A stretch of 64,000 nucleotides of DNA. It comes from JBEVOS01 sp044226655 (GTDB lineage Bacteria; Pseudomonadota; Alphaproteobacteria; Caulobacterales; Aquidulcibacteraceae). The stretch lies in contig JBGAGO010000003.1 of NCBI GenBank assembly GCA_044226655.1, positions 1-64,000 on the forward strand, read 5' to 3'. Below are positions 51,295 through 60,668 of the stretch, in pieces (within the stretch, counting starts at the first letter, position 1; the number at the start of each line of letters is the position of its first letter). The notes below the pieces were generated by a model. It searched no databases. It saw only the letters and a list, made by a program, of their open reading frames with translations, and was not told where the DNA came from. Position numbers and translations under genes: made by a program.

Positions 51295-52281
51295 TCAGGC
51301 CGTCGCTGCGCTCTTTGCTTGCAGCTTCGCCACCTTCGCGATCGCGCTCTCCGCTTCCGCGATGATGCGTTTCACGATCTCACCGGCGGGTAGGACGTCG
51401 TGCACGCCGCCGGCGCTTTGGCCCATGGCGAAGCAGGATTTGTCGGGGTCGAGGCCTTCCATTTGGCCGCCGATGCCGCCCATAGCGCCGGCGCGGCCGG
51501 ACAGCATCGCTTGCTGCGGGAAGGGCTGGATGTCCTGCGGGCGGCTCTCCCAATCCTCGACCCATTTGTTCTTCTGCACGCGCATCGGTTTGCCCGAATA
51601 GCAGCGCGTGCGCACGGTCGATTCGTCCGTCGCCTCGACGATGGTGTCGCGATACATTTGCGCGGAATGCGCCTCTTCGCTGGCGATGAAACGCGTGCCC
51701 ATCCACACGCCCTGCGCGCCGAGCGCCAAAGCCGCGGCGAGCCCGCGCCCGTCATAGATGCCGCCGGCGGCCGCCACAGGAATCTTCACGGCTTCCACCG
51801 TTTGCGCGACCAGCGGCATGGTGCCGACGAGCCCCGTATGCCCGCCGCCTTCGCCGCCCTGGCAGATCACCGCATCGCAGCCGGCCTGTTCGGCCTTCAC
51901 CGCATGCTTCACCGCCCCGCACACGACCATCACTTTAAGGCCCGCCTTTTTGAGCTTTTCCATGATCGGCATCGGCACGCCGAGACCGGCGACGAAACTC
52001 GACGCGCCTTCTTGGATGATGATGTCGACGCTGGCGGTGAGGCTCTCGGGCGAAGCGGCGAGCAGATCGACGCCGAACGGCTTCGAGGTGAGCTTCTTCA
52101 CCTTGCGCATCTCGTCGCGGATGAACTCGGGCGTGCGGCCCGCCATGCCGAGCACGCCATAGCCGCCCGCGTTCGACACCGCGGCGGCGAGTTCACCATA
52201 GGAGACCCCGCCCATGCCCGCGAGTAGGATCGGGTGTTCGATTTGCAAGAGATCGCAAAGCGGCGTGCGCAGGCTCATCAT
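51295..52281 (-). CDS. Nitronate monooxygenase-like flavoprotein
   Basis: 328 residues, 2-nitropropane dioxygenase family. PILLAGMGGVSYGELAAAVS, DAVICQGGEGGGHTG, VAAAGGIYDGRGLAAALALG and GVWMGTRFIASEEA bind FMN and nitronate. Belongs to the NAD(P)H-dependent flavin oxidoreductase group. Cytoplasmic. Confidence 0.9.
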   Translation of the reverse strand: MMSLRTPLCDLLQIEHPILLAGMGGVSYGELAAAVSNAGGYGVLGMAGRTPEFIRDEMRKVKKLTSKPFGVDLLAASPESLTASVDIIIQEGASSFVAGLGVPMPIMEKLKKAGLKVMVVCGAVKHAVKAEQAGCDAVICQGGEGGGHTGLVGTMPLVAQTVEAVKIPVAAAGGIYDGRGLAAALALGAQGVWMGTRFIASEEAHSAQMYRDTIVEATDESTVRTRCYSGKPMRVQKNKWVEDWESRPQDIQPFPQQAMLSGRAGAMGGIGGQMEGLDPDKSCFAMGQSAGGVHDVLPAGEIVKRIIAEAESAIAKVAKLQAKSAATA

Positions 52282-52372
52282 GTCCTCCCTATGTCTTTGG
52301 CGGGAAGGTGAGCGCGCTTACGCTAGGGCGGTCAAGCGTGACGGCGCCTTGGCGTTTTGCTAGACTTGGTCC

Positions 52373-52807
52373 ATGGCCGATGACCTTTACAAGCAGGACT
52401 TTTTCGCCTGGACGCAGGCCCAGGCCGAGGCGCTTCGGCAACGAGGCCGCGGCGCGAACGCGCTCGACTACGACAATCTGGCCGATGAGGTGGGCGATAT
52501 GGGGTTGCGCGACCTCCGCGAATGCCGTTCGCGGATTCGCACGATCCTAGAACATCTCTTGAAGCTCCAGGCGTCCCAAATGGACGACCCCAAGGCGGGG
52601 TGGCGCGAGACGATCTCGCGCGAACGGGATGAATTGGCCGCGACCTTGACCACCAGCCTGCGCGCCCAACTTGTAAGCGATCTCGAAGAGCTTCATCAGC
52701 GCGCCTTCAAGCTCGCGGTCAAAGCCTTCGAGACGCATGAGCCGGGCAATGTCGGCAATCTCGATCCGACGGGGCGCTGGACGTTCGATGAAATTCTCGG
52801 GGATTAG
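52373..52807 (+). CDS. DUF29 family protein
   Basis: 144 residues. LYKQDFFAWTQAQAEALRQR, LADEVGDMGLRDLRECRSRI and HLLKLQASQ are DUF29 signatures. All-helical, cytoplasmic; function unknown, common in cyanobacteria and alphaproteobacteria. Confidence 0.88.
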   Translation: MADDLYKQDFFAWTQAQAEALRQRGRGANALDYDNLADEVGDMGLRDLRECRSRIRTILEHLLKLQASQMDDPKAGWRETISRERDELAATLTTSLRAQLVSDLEELHQRAFKLAVKAFETHEPGNVGNLDPTGRWTFDEILGD

Positions 52808-52831
52808 CCGGCCGTCCCGCGCCGGCGCCCG

Positions 52832-53848
52832 CTAAGCCGCGCGGCTTGTGAGATAGCTCTTGGCGCAGTCAAGTATCGTCTCTTCGAGCGGGCGCGGCGT
52901 CCAGCCGAGCACGCGCTGCGCCTTCTCCGACGAAAAATCGCCCTTGCGCCCGAGATTGGGCGTGACCGAGCCCAAATCCCTGTCGAACAGGCCGACGATC
53001 TGAAGCACGAGGTCGGGGACTTTGTTGGCGGGCACCTTCGCCGCGTCGGCGCCGAGCTTGTCGCGCAGGATGCGCGCGATGTCTTCCATCCAGGCCCATT
53101 GGCCGGCGGCGATGAAGCGTTCGCTGCGCGCTTCGGGCGCCGTCATGGCGCGGATGTGCAGATCGGCGACGTCGCGCACGTCCACGATGTTGAAGCCGAG
53201 GCGCGGCAGGCCGGGCACGCGGCCCGAGAGCAGCCGCTCGACCACTTGCGCGGAGCCGGAAAAATCGCCGTCGAGCACCGGGCCGATGACGAGCGCGGGA
53301 TTGACCGTGGCGAGCGAAGTCGGCGCGTTCGAGGTTTCGATGCGCGCCCAGGCGGCGCGTTCGGCCAGCGTCTTGGATTGCGAATAGGCGCTGACGCCTT
53401 TGATCGTGGGATCGGTCCAGACGGCTTCGTCGGTCCGGCTTTCGCGGCGATTGTCGTGCGGGCTCGCGGCCGCGACGGAGGAGGTCATCACCACGCGCTT
53501 CACGCCCGCCTTGATGGATGCGTTGATGGCGCGCAGCGCGCCTTCGCGCGCCGGCGTGATGAGCACGTCCGGGTCCTTCGGCTCGGCGACCGCGATGGGC
53601 GAGGCGACGTGCAGCACGTAATCGCAGCCCTGGACAGCATCGTCCCAGCCGGCATCGTCCGTGAGATTGGCGGCGTAGAAGGTCAGGTTGTCGAGCTTGC
53701 TGGTGGCCTTGGCGAGATTGGTGCGCACCGCGCCTTCCTTGGCCAGATCGCGCACCGTGGTGCGCACCGTATAGCCCTTCTCAAGCAGGCCGATGACGCA
53801 CCAGCCGCCGATAAAGCCCGACCCGCCAGTGACCAGAACTGTTTCCAT
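52832..53848 (-). CDS. NAD-dependent epimerase/dihydroflavonol reductase-like protein
   Basis: 338 residues. Rossmann motif VLVTGGSGFIGGWCV, VLHVASPI, MTSSVAA and catalytic YSQSK (Tyr/Lys) of extended SDRs. It resembles bacterial aldehyde reductases of the dihydroflavonol-4-reductase clade. Substrate unknown. Confidence 0.92.
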   Translation of the reverse strand: METVLVTGGSGFIGGWCVIGLLEKGYTVRTTVRDLAKEGAVRTNLAKATSKLDNLTFYAANLTDDAGWDDAVQGCDYVLHVASPIAVAEPKDPDVLITPAREGALRAINASIKAGVKRVVMTSSVAAASPHDNRRESRTDEAVWTDPTIKGVSAYSQSKTLAERAAWARIETSNAPTSLATVNPALVIGPVLDGDFSGSAQVVERLLSGRVPGLPRLGFNIVDVRDVADLHIRAMTAPEARSERFIAAGQWAWMEDIARILRDKLGADAAKVPANKVPDLVLQIVGLFDRDLGSVTPNLGRKGDFSSEKAQRVLGWTPRPLEETILDCAKSYLTSRAA

Positions 53849-53923
53849 ATGGCGCCCCCGTTTTGCGCCATGTGGGCGCGCGCACCGGTTCCGGCAAGAC
53901 GCGCGGCGCGCAGAGTTTGGGGG

Positions 53924-54163
53924 TCAGCTCAAGCGCGCTGCCGCTTTCGCCAAAGCCAAAGCCGCCGTGGTCATGGCCCCGGCGCGCGCCGTCAGGCGTT
54001 CGACGCTGGGCGCGACGTGGTCCTGATAGGTCAGCGCCACAACCGCGCCCGCAATGAAGAGGGCGCCGAACACGCCGATGGCGGCGGCGCGCAGGCGCCT
54101 GCGTGCGCCGGGGAAAAGCAAGTTCAAACGCGCGAGACGATCGCGCAGGGCTGTGCCGCTCAT
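53924..54163 (-). CDS. Small membrane-anchored hypothetical protein
   Basis: 79 residues with one central helix (AAAIGVFGALFIAGAVVALT) between a basic N-terminal and an Ala-rich C-terminal segment. No family recognised. Supported by codon use and a plausible RBS only. Confidence 0.55.
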   Translation of the reverse strand: MSGTALRDRLARLNLLFPGARRRLRAAAIGVFGALFIAGAVVALTYQDHVAPSVERLTARAGAMTTAALALAKAAARLS

Positions 54164-54239
54164 GGCGCCTCCGAAGCGCCCGCAAATCTACCCTGCTTCG
54201 CGGCGCGAGGGATTAACGCGCTGTGTTTCGCACGCGGAT

Positions 54240-55337
54240 TTAGGCGGGCTCGGCGGCCTTCTCTTCTTCGACCGTGCCCTTCCAGGTGCGCATATATTGC
54301 ACGAAGGCCGGCCCGAGCCCTTCCTTGCGCAGGTAGTCCGCCGACACGGGCAGGGGCGTCGGTGTGAAATTCGGATCGGCTTCGATCAGGCGCGGAAAAT
54401 CATGGTGCAGGATGGCGCCGCGGCCGATGATCACGAAATCGAGGCCGGCCTCCATCGCCGTGCGCACATTGGCGCCGGTGTAGATCTTGCCCGCCGCGCC
54501 GAGGCGCACGGAGCCGCGCTCCAGATCGGTGAAGCAATCGATCAGCCGCTTGCCTTTGTATTCTTCCTCGATCGGCTCCTTGAACGCATCCCAGAGCGAC
54601 ATGTCGAGATAGTCGATCTTGCCGTCGCGCATCACGCGCTGCGCCAGCGCGCGGATATCGCCGAGTTTGAGATCGAAGCGTTCCGGCGAAAGCCTGAGGC
54701 CAAGATTGAAATCGGGCCGGCAGCGCGCGCGGATGCCGTCGATGATCTCGAAGATGATCTGCGCGCGGCCCATTGCGTCGCCGCCGTAACGATCGCTGCG
54801 GCGGTTTTGGCTGGCGGCCAGGAATTGGCAGAGGATGTAGGAGTGCGCGCCGTGAATCTCGACGCCGTCGAAGCCCGCGCGCTCGGCGCGCTTTGCGGCC
54901 GTGACGAAATCCTCGACCAGCTGTTCGACCTCGCCGAGCGACAGCCCGCGCGCGCCGGTCTGCTCGTCATCGGAGGGCGCAACGGGCTTTTGGCCGATCA
55001 GCGCCTCAGGCGAACGCATGCCCGCATGATGCAATTGCACGACCGCGATGCTGCCATTGCGTTTGATCTCCGCGGCGAGCCGCGTCAGCCCTTCGAGGTG
55101 ATCGTCGGAGAACACGCCGAGCTGCCCGGGAAAGCCCTGGCCGATGCGCTGCACATGCGCCGCGCAGGTCATCGTCACGGCGAAGCCGCCTTGCGCCCGC
55201 ATCGTCAGCCAGCGGAATTCGTCGTCCGACAGGCGCCCGTCCGGATGGCTCTGCAGATTGGTCAGCGGCGCCAGCATGAAGCGGTTCTTCATCGCGGGGC
55301 CGCGCGTGAAGCTGAGCGGCGCAAACAGGCTGGTCAT
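54240..55337 (-). CDS. NADH:flavin oxidoreductase, old yellow enzyme family
   Basis: 365 residues from the ATG at 55337; the frame is open to 55619 but upstream lacks homology. FMN-binding TIM barrel: RFMLAPLTNLQSHPDGRLSD, VVQLHHAGMRS, GFDGVEIHGAHSYILCQFL, NRRSDRYGGD and DFVIIGRGAILHHDFP. Ene-reductase activity likely; physiological substrate unknown. Confidence 0.92.
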   Translation of the reverse strand: MTSLFAPLSFTRGPAMKNRFMLAPLTNLQSHPDGRLSDDEFRWLTMRAQGGFAVTMTCAAHVQRIGQGFPGQLGVFSDDHLEGLTRLAAEIKRNGSIAVVQLHHAGMRSPEALIGQKPVAPSDDEQTGARGLSLGEVEQLVEDFVTAAKRAERAGFDGVEIHGAHSYILCQFLAASQNRRSDRYGGDAMGRAQIIFEIIDGIRARCRPDFNLGLRLSPERFDLKLGDIRALAQRVMRDGKIDYLDMSLWDAFKEPIEEEYKGKRLIDCFTDLERGSVRLGAAGKIYTGANVRTAMEAGLDFVIIGRGAILHHDFPRLIEADPNFTPTPLPVSADYLRKEGLGPAFVQYMRTWKGTVEEEKAAEPA

Positions 55338-55443
55338 GCAATCCCCCATGGAACAAGGGCAAGGTGGCGAGCCGCGCGCGCGAACGCAAGCCTTGCGCCG
55401 CGAGGGGGAATTGCGCCAGCCTGCGCCGAGGGGAGGGCTCTCA

Positions 55444-55863
55444 ATGCCGCATGATTTGGTCTTGCCGATTCTGGCGCTGGTTCTTTGGTCGCTGGTGATG
55501 TGGATCTGGATGTACGCCACGCGCATCCCGGCCATGCAGAAAGCCAAGATCGATCCGCAGGAGGCCGTAAAGACGCGCACGCTGGCGCTGCCGCCGAACG
55601 TGATGTGGCCGGCCGACAATTACAATCACCTGATGGAGCAGCCGACGATCTTCTACGCCACGGCGCTGGCGGCTAGCGTCGCCGGTGTCGAGAGCGAGGC
55701 CATCGTCGCGCTGGCCTGGGCCTATGTCGGCCTGCGCGTCGTGCATTCGCTGGTGCAGGCCAGCGTGAACATTGTGGTGCTGCGCTTTACGATCTTCACC
55801 TTGTCCACGCTGGCGCTCGCCGGCATGGCGCTGCTCACGCTCGCGGCCGTGCTCGCGCAATAG
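55444..55863 (+). CDS. MAPEG family membrane protein
   Basis: 139 residues from the ATG at 55444. Four transmembrane helices and the MAPEG-type loop WPADNYNHLMEQPTIFYATA with N-H-E residues used for glutathione binding in relatives. The pattern VGLRVVHSLVQASVN is also typical. Converges with the amidase gene, 1 bp apart. Confidence 0.88.
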   Translation: MPHDLVLPILALVLWSLVMWIWMYATRIPAMQKAKIDPQEAVKTRTLALPPNVMWPADNYNHLMEQPTIFYATALAASVAGVESEAIVALAWAYVGLRVVHSLVQASVNIVVLRFTIFTLSTLALAGMALLTLAAVLAQ

Positions 55864-55864
55864 C

Positions 55865-57364
55865 TCAGCCGGCCCAGATTGGCGGCTTGCGCGCCGCCCA
55901 GGGGCGCGCGGCTTCCAATTCGTAGGCGAGTTGGAGGAGCGTGGACTCATCGCCCTTGGCCGCCATGAACTGCGAACCGATGGGCAGATTGTCGGCGCTC
56001 ATCGACAGCGGCAGCGAAATCGCCGTCCCGCCCGACGCGTTCACCAGCGGCGTATAGCGCACATATTCGCGCACGCGCCGGAACCCGACATCGAAGGGCA
56101 AAGTGGGCGCAAGTTCGCCGAGGCGCTGGGGCGGCTTCGACAAGGTCGGCGTCAGCACCACGTCGAATTGCGTGAACATGGCGGCGTATTGCGCTTCGGA
56201 GGCTTGCAGGATGGCGATCGCCTGACCCACCGCCGGGCGTCCGCGCGATGCCGCGAATTCGGACAATTGCAGGGTCAGCGGCTCCAGCAAATCCTCGATG
56301 CGCTGGCCCGGATGTGCGGCGGCGATTTCATCGCGCGTGCGCAGCGCGCCCGAGGCCCAATAGAGGATGAACGCATCCTCGAACGCTTCGCCATTGAGGG
56401 CGAGCGTGGTGTCGCTGACATGATGGCCGAGCGATTGGCAGAGCCGGCCGACGTCTTCCACCGCCGCGCGCACGGCCGGATCGGGATCGGCGCCTTTGTA
56501 ATCGCGGATCGCAACGCCGATGCGCAGGCGGCGCGCGCTCGGCCCCATGACGACGTCGACCGGCGCATAGACCTGATCTGCGCCGCGCCGCTGCATCGCC
56601 GCGAGCCAGGCTGCGCTGTCGCGCACGCTGCGGCTGACGCACGAATCGATGCCGATCGGCACGGGCGAATTGTCGGCCTGCTCCTTCATACGTCCGCGCG
56701 AGGTCTTGAGCCCGACCAGGCCGCAGATCGACGCAGGAATGCGCACCGAGCCGCCGCCATCGCTGGCGTGCGCGATCGGCAGGGCGCCCGAGGCCACCGC
56801 CGCGCCCGCGCCGCCCGAAGAGCCGCCCGAATTATAGTCGGTGTTCCAGGGGTTCTTGGTCTGCCCGGTGACCAAAGGTTCGGTCGTGCAGGTGAGGCCG
56901 AATTCCGGCGTCGTGGATTTGCCGATCGGCACGGCCCCTGATGCCAGCACAGCCGCCGCGAACGGATCGTCGCTCGTCGGCACATGATCGCGGAAGGCGC
57001 GGCAGCCATACATGGTGCGCACGCCGGCGAGATCGTTGAGATCCTTGATCAGCGTCGGCACGCCGGAGAATGGGCCGGACAGCGCGGCGCGCGCGCGGGT
57101 GCGGCCGTAATCATATGCCGGCGTGGCGATGAAATTCAGCGTGGGATTGACGCGTTCGACGCGCGCGATCGCCGCTTCGACCGCTTCGGCGGCGCTGATT
57201 TGTCCGCCGCGGATGCGCGCGGCGACGCCGACCGCATCGAGATCGCCCAGCACGTCCGATGTCGGCGCTGGCGCGGGCGCAGGGCCTGTCGCAACGGAAC
57301 TCGCGCAGGCCGAGAGCGCGGAACTCGCGCCCGCGGCCATCAGGCCGCGACGTGTGTATGCCAT
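55865..57364 (-). CDS. Amidase-signature enzyme, exported
   Basis: 499 residues. N terminus YTRRGLMAAGASSALSACAS combines a Tat-like RR and a lipobox (LSAC), so export as a lipoprotein is likely. Amidase signature: catalytic Lys in VPTLIKDLNDLAG, YNSGGSSGGAGAAVASGALP with the Ser cis-Ser pair, and DGGGSVRIPASICGLVGLK. Substrate unknown. Confidence 0.9.
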   Translation of the reverse strand: MAYTRRGLMAAGASSALSACASSVATGPAPAPAPTSDVLGDLDAVGVAARIRGGQISAAEAVEAAIARVERVNPTLNFIATPAYDYGRTRARAALSGPFSGVPTLIKDLNDLAGVRTMYGCRAFRDHVPTSDDPFAAAVLASGAVPIGKSTTPEFGLTCTTEPLVTGQTKNPWNTDYNSGGSSGGAGAAVASGALPIAHASDGGGSVRIPASICGLVGLKTSRGRMKEQADNSPVPIGIDSCVSRSVRDSAAWLAAMQRRGADQVYAPVDVVMGPSARRLRIGVAIRDYKGADPDPAVRAAVEDVGRLCQSLGHHVSDTTLALNGEAFEDAFILYWASGALRTRDEIAAAHPGQRIEDLLEPLTLQLSEFAASRGRPAVGQAIAILQASEAQYAAMFTQFDVVLTPTLSKPPQRLGELAPTLPFDVGFRRVREYVRYTPLVNASGGTAISLPLSMSADNLPIGSQFMAAKGDESTLLQLAYELEAARPWAARKPPIWAG

Positions 57365-57444
57365 TGGTTTTCCTCCCCGCGGCCTATGCCGACTGTTTGG
57401 CGCAGAGCCTTGCGCAGGCGGGCGCGGCTGCGCAAGCAGCTTTC

Positions 57445-58176
<732 letters not shown>

Positions 58177-58180
58177 TGCA

Positions 58181-58212
58181 AAAAAAGCCCCGGCTTGCGC
58201 CGGGGCTGAAAA
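58181..58212 (-). terminator. Rho-independent terminator of the glycine-zipper gene
   Basis: Perfect 7-bp stem AGCCCCGG / CCGGGGCT (loop CTTGCG). On the minus strand it is followed by seven Ts, so it terminates the gene ending at 58238; it may also slow transcripts from tlyA. Confidence 0.85.
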
Positions 58213-58237
58213 GGCTCGGGGGAGAAAGACGGATCGG

Positions 58238-58768
58238 CTATTGCGCGCGCCACACGCCGTCGCGGCCGCGGCACATGTAGACGTTGTCGCGCTGCTCATA
58301 GCCGTCGGGATCGCGGGTCACGACCTGGCCCCAGCGGCAATTCGGGTCGTTGCGGCCGCCATAGGACGACGGCTGATAGGGGCCGCCATAGAGGCCGCTG
58401 TCATCGCGCGGTGGGGGGCCTTGATAAGGCTGGCCTTGGTAGGGCTGGTCGTAGCCATAGGCCTGGCGGGCGTCGCAGCGCGCCGTGCTGCGGCCGATCG
58501 CAGCGCCCGTGGCGCCGCCCAGCACCGCGCCGAGCACGGTCCCGTCGCCCTGATGGCCGTGGCGGCCGACATTGTTGCCCAGGATGCCGCCGAGCGCCGC
58601 GCCGATCGCGGCGCCCGTGATGGTGCGCCGGTTGCGGCTGTCCGAGCAGGATTGTTCGGCTTGGGTATAGGCCGGCGAGGCGTAATACCCTTGCTGGGCC
58701 TGCGCCGGTTGGGCGAGCGCCATCAGCGCGGCCATCGCACTCGCGGCGAGCATCACTTGACCACGCAT
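58238..58768 (-). CDS. Glycine-zipper 2TM outer-membrane-type protein
   Basis: 176 residues from the ATG at 58768 (AGGAGGA upstream). Signal peptide (ASAMAALMALAQPAQAQ), a glycine zipper (TITGAAIGAALGGILGNNVG and GTVLGAVLGGATGAAIGRST), a Tyr/Gln/Pro-rich linker (QPYQGQPYQGPPP) and a C-terminal region with C..W and C residues. Likely an envelope protein related to Rickettsia 17-kDa antigen-like proteins. Confidence 0.88.
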   Translation of the reverse strand: MRGQVMLAASAMAALMALAQPAQAQQGYYASPAYTQAEQSCSDSRNRRTITGAAIGAALGGILGNNVGRHGHQGDGTVLGAVLGGATGAAIGRSTARCDARQAYGYDQPYQGQPYQGPPPRDDSGLYGGPYQPSSYGGRNDPNCRWGQVVTRDPDGYEQRDNVYMCRGRDGVWRAQ

Positions 58769-58825
58769 GGGGTCCTCCTGTTCCTCAACTGGGCGTGATG
58801 AAGCCAGACCCCATCTGAACGGCGC

Positions 58826-60109
58826 ATGAAGCGGCTCAACCGCCTTGCGCGCGCCCGACCGGCGCAAGCCCGCGCCCCGGCCGAGCCGGCGGCGGAGACG
58901 ACGCTTGTCGTCACCGAGATGGGCGCCAAGGGCGAGGGCGTGGCCCAGGGGCCGTCCGGCCTGGTCTATGCGCCCTTCGCCCTGCCGGGCGAGCGCATCC
59001 GGGCCCGCGTCATCGGCGAGCGGGCCGAGCTCATCGCCGTGGAGGAGGCAAGCCCCGACCGGCGCGCGCCGCCCTGCGGCCTGTTCGGCAAATGCGGCGG
59101 CTGCCAGACCCAGCATTGGGCCGATGCGCCTTATCTGGCGTGGAAAGAGGACCAGGTGCGCAAGGCGCTGGCGCGTCGCGGCGTCGAGGCTGAGATCGCG
59201 CCTTTGGCGCCGGCCTGGGGCGAGGGGCGCCGGCGCGCCAGCTTTCACGCCAGCCGCACGCAGGGAAAGCTCGCCTTCGGCTTCGTCGCGCGCGGCGGGG
59301 CTCAAATCACCGATCTCGATGCGTGCCCTGTGCTCGCGCCCGGCCTCGCCGAGGCGCTGCCGGCGCTGCGCAGGCTCGCCGCGATCTTCGCGCCGGCGCG
59401 GGGCGAAGCGAATGTGCACTGCCTGCTCACCGAAACCGGCGTCGATTGCGACATCAAAGGCGCGGCGCAGCCTGACCGCGGCATGCTGGAGCGCGCTGCA
59501 GAGGCCGCGCGCCCGCTGGCCCGGCTCTCGCTCGATGGCGCGCCGCTGGTGGTGCGCACGGCGCCCGCGCTGGAGATGGGCGATGTGCGTGTGACGCCGC
59601 CGCCCGGCGCCTTCGCGCAACCCACGCGGGTCGGCGAAGAGCTCCTGGCGCAGCACGCGCTGGCCGCCATCGACGGCGCCAAGAATGTCATCGATCTGTT
59701 TTCCGGCATCGGCACATTCGCGCTGCGCGCCGGCGCGCGCACGCCGACGCATGCGGTCGACAGCGATATGACCATGCTCGCCGCTTTGAAGGACGCGGCC
59801 GATCGCGCCGGCCTTCATGGCGTCACCATTGCGCGGCGCGATCTTTTGCGCACGCCGATGGCGGCGCTCGAATTGAAGAAGTATGATGCGGTGATGTTCG
59901 ATCCGCCGCGCTCGGGCGCGCGTCTTCAAGCCGCCGAAATCGCCAAGTCGAAAGCCGCGCGCGTGGCCGCGATCTCGTGCGATGCATCAACCTTCGCGCG
60001 CGATGCGCGGCTCTTGATCGACGGCGGCTTCAAGCTGGTGCGCGTCTCGCCCGTCGATCAGTTCCGCTGGACTCCGCATGTCGAACTCGTGGGGGCGTTC
60101 GTTCGATGA
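58826..60109 (+). CDS. rlmD: 23S rRNA (uracil-C5)-methyltransferase, RlmD/RumA-like
   Basis: 427 residues. N-terminal TRAM domain (GAKGEGVAQGPSGLVYAPFA), an Fe-S cysteine set (CGLFGKCGGCQTQHW) and a SAM domain (NVIDLFSGIGTFALRAG, FDPPRSGARLQA, catalytic Cys in AAISCDASTFARD). Specific site (U1939 or other) cannot be decided from sequence. It overlaps the next gene by 4 bp. Confidence 0.92.
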   Translation: MKRLNRLARARPAQARAPAEPAAETTLVVTEMGAKGEGVAQGPSGLVYAPFALPGERIRARVIGERAELIAVEEASPDRRAPPCGLFGKCGGCQTQHWADAPYLAWKEDQVRKALARRGVEAEIAPLAPAWGEGRRRASFHASRTQGKLAFGFVARGGAQITDLDACPVLAPGLAEALPALRRLAAIFAPARGEANVHCLLTETGVDCDIKGAAQPDRGMLERAAEAARPLARLSLDGAPLVVRTAPALEMGDVRVTPPPGAFAQPTRVGEELLAQHALAAIDGAKNVIDLFSGIGTFALRAGARTPTHAVDSDMTMLAALKDAADRAGLHGVTIARRDLLRTPMAALELKKYDAVMFDPPRSGARLQAAEIAKSKAARVAAISCDASTFARDARLLIDGGFKLVRVSPVDQFRWTPHVELVGAFVR

Positions 60110-60591
60110 GCGAACCGTTCTGGAAGACCAAGACGCTCGCCGAGATGAGCGATGCCGAATGGGAAAGCCTGTGCGATGGCTGCGGCCGCTGCTGTCTCAT
60201 CACGCTCGAGGTCGAGGAGACGGGCGAATTGCTGCGCACCGATATGTCTTGCCGCCTGTTCGACGGCGCGGCCTGCCAGTGCAGCGATTACGCCAACCGG
60301 CGCAAGCGCGTGCGCAACTGCGTCAAGCTGACGCCGGAAAACATCGGCGGCCTCGACTGGATGCCTAAGACATGCGCGTACAAGCTCCTCCATGAGGGCA
60401 AGGACCTGTTTTGGTGGCATCCTCTGGTCTCGGGCGATCCCGAGACGGTGCACAGCTCTGGCGCCTCCGTGCGCGGCAAGGTTAAGACCGAACAGCGGCC
60501 ATCGGTCGCCCGCCTCATGCGCCGGGTCACGATCTGGCCCGATCCCGCCGAGGCGCCGCCGCAGAGGGGAAGACGTGCGCGCGCGGATTGA
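60106..60591 (+). CDS. YcgN family cysteine cluster protein
   Basis: 161 residues. LCDGCGRCCLITLEVEETGE is the signature Cys cluster; further Cys in SCRLFD and CQCSDY and KTCAYKLL. ATG overlaps the rlmD stop (ATGA). Function unknown; likely metal or Fe-S binding. Confidence 0.92.
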   Translation: MSEPFWKTKTLAEMSDAEWESLCDGCGRCCLITLEVEETGELLRTDMSCRLFDGAACQCSDYANRRKRVRNCVKLTPENIGGLDWMPKTCAYKLLHEGKDLFWWHPLVSGDPETVHSSGASVRGKVKTEQRPSVARLMRRVTIWPDPAEAPPQRGRRARAD

Positions 60592-60668
60592 CGGGGCTGT
60601 ATCGGGGCGCATAAGGGCCGGGCGCAACCGCGCGTTCGGAGGGGCGGCGTCGCGCGCAGGAGGCGTGA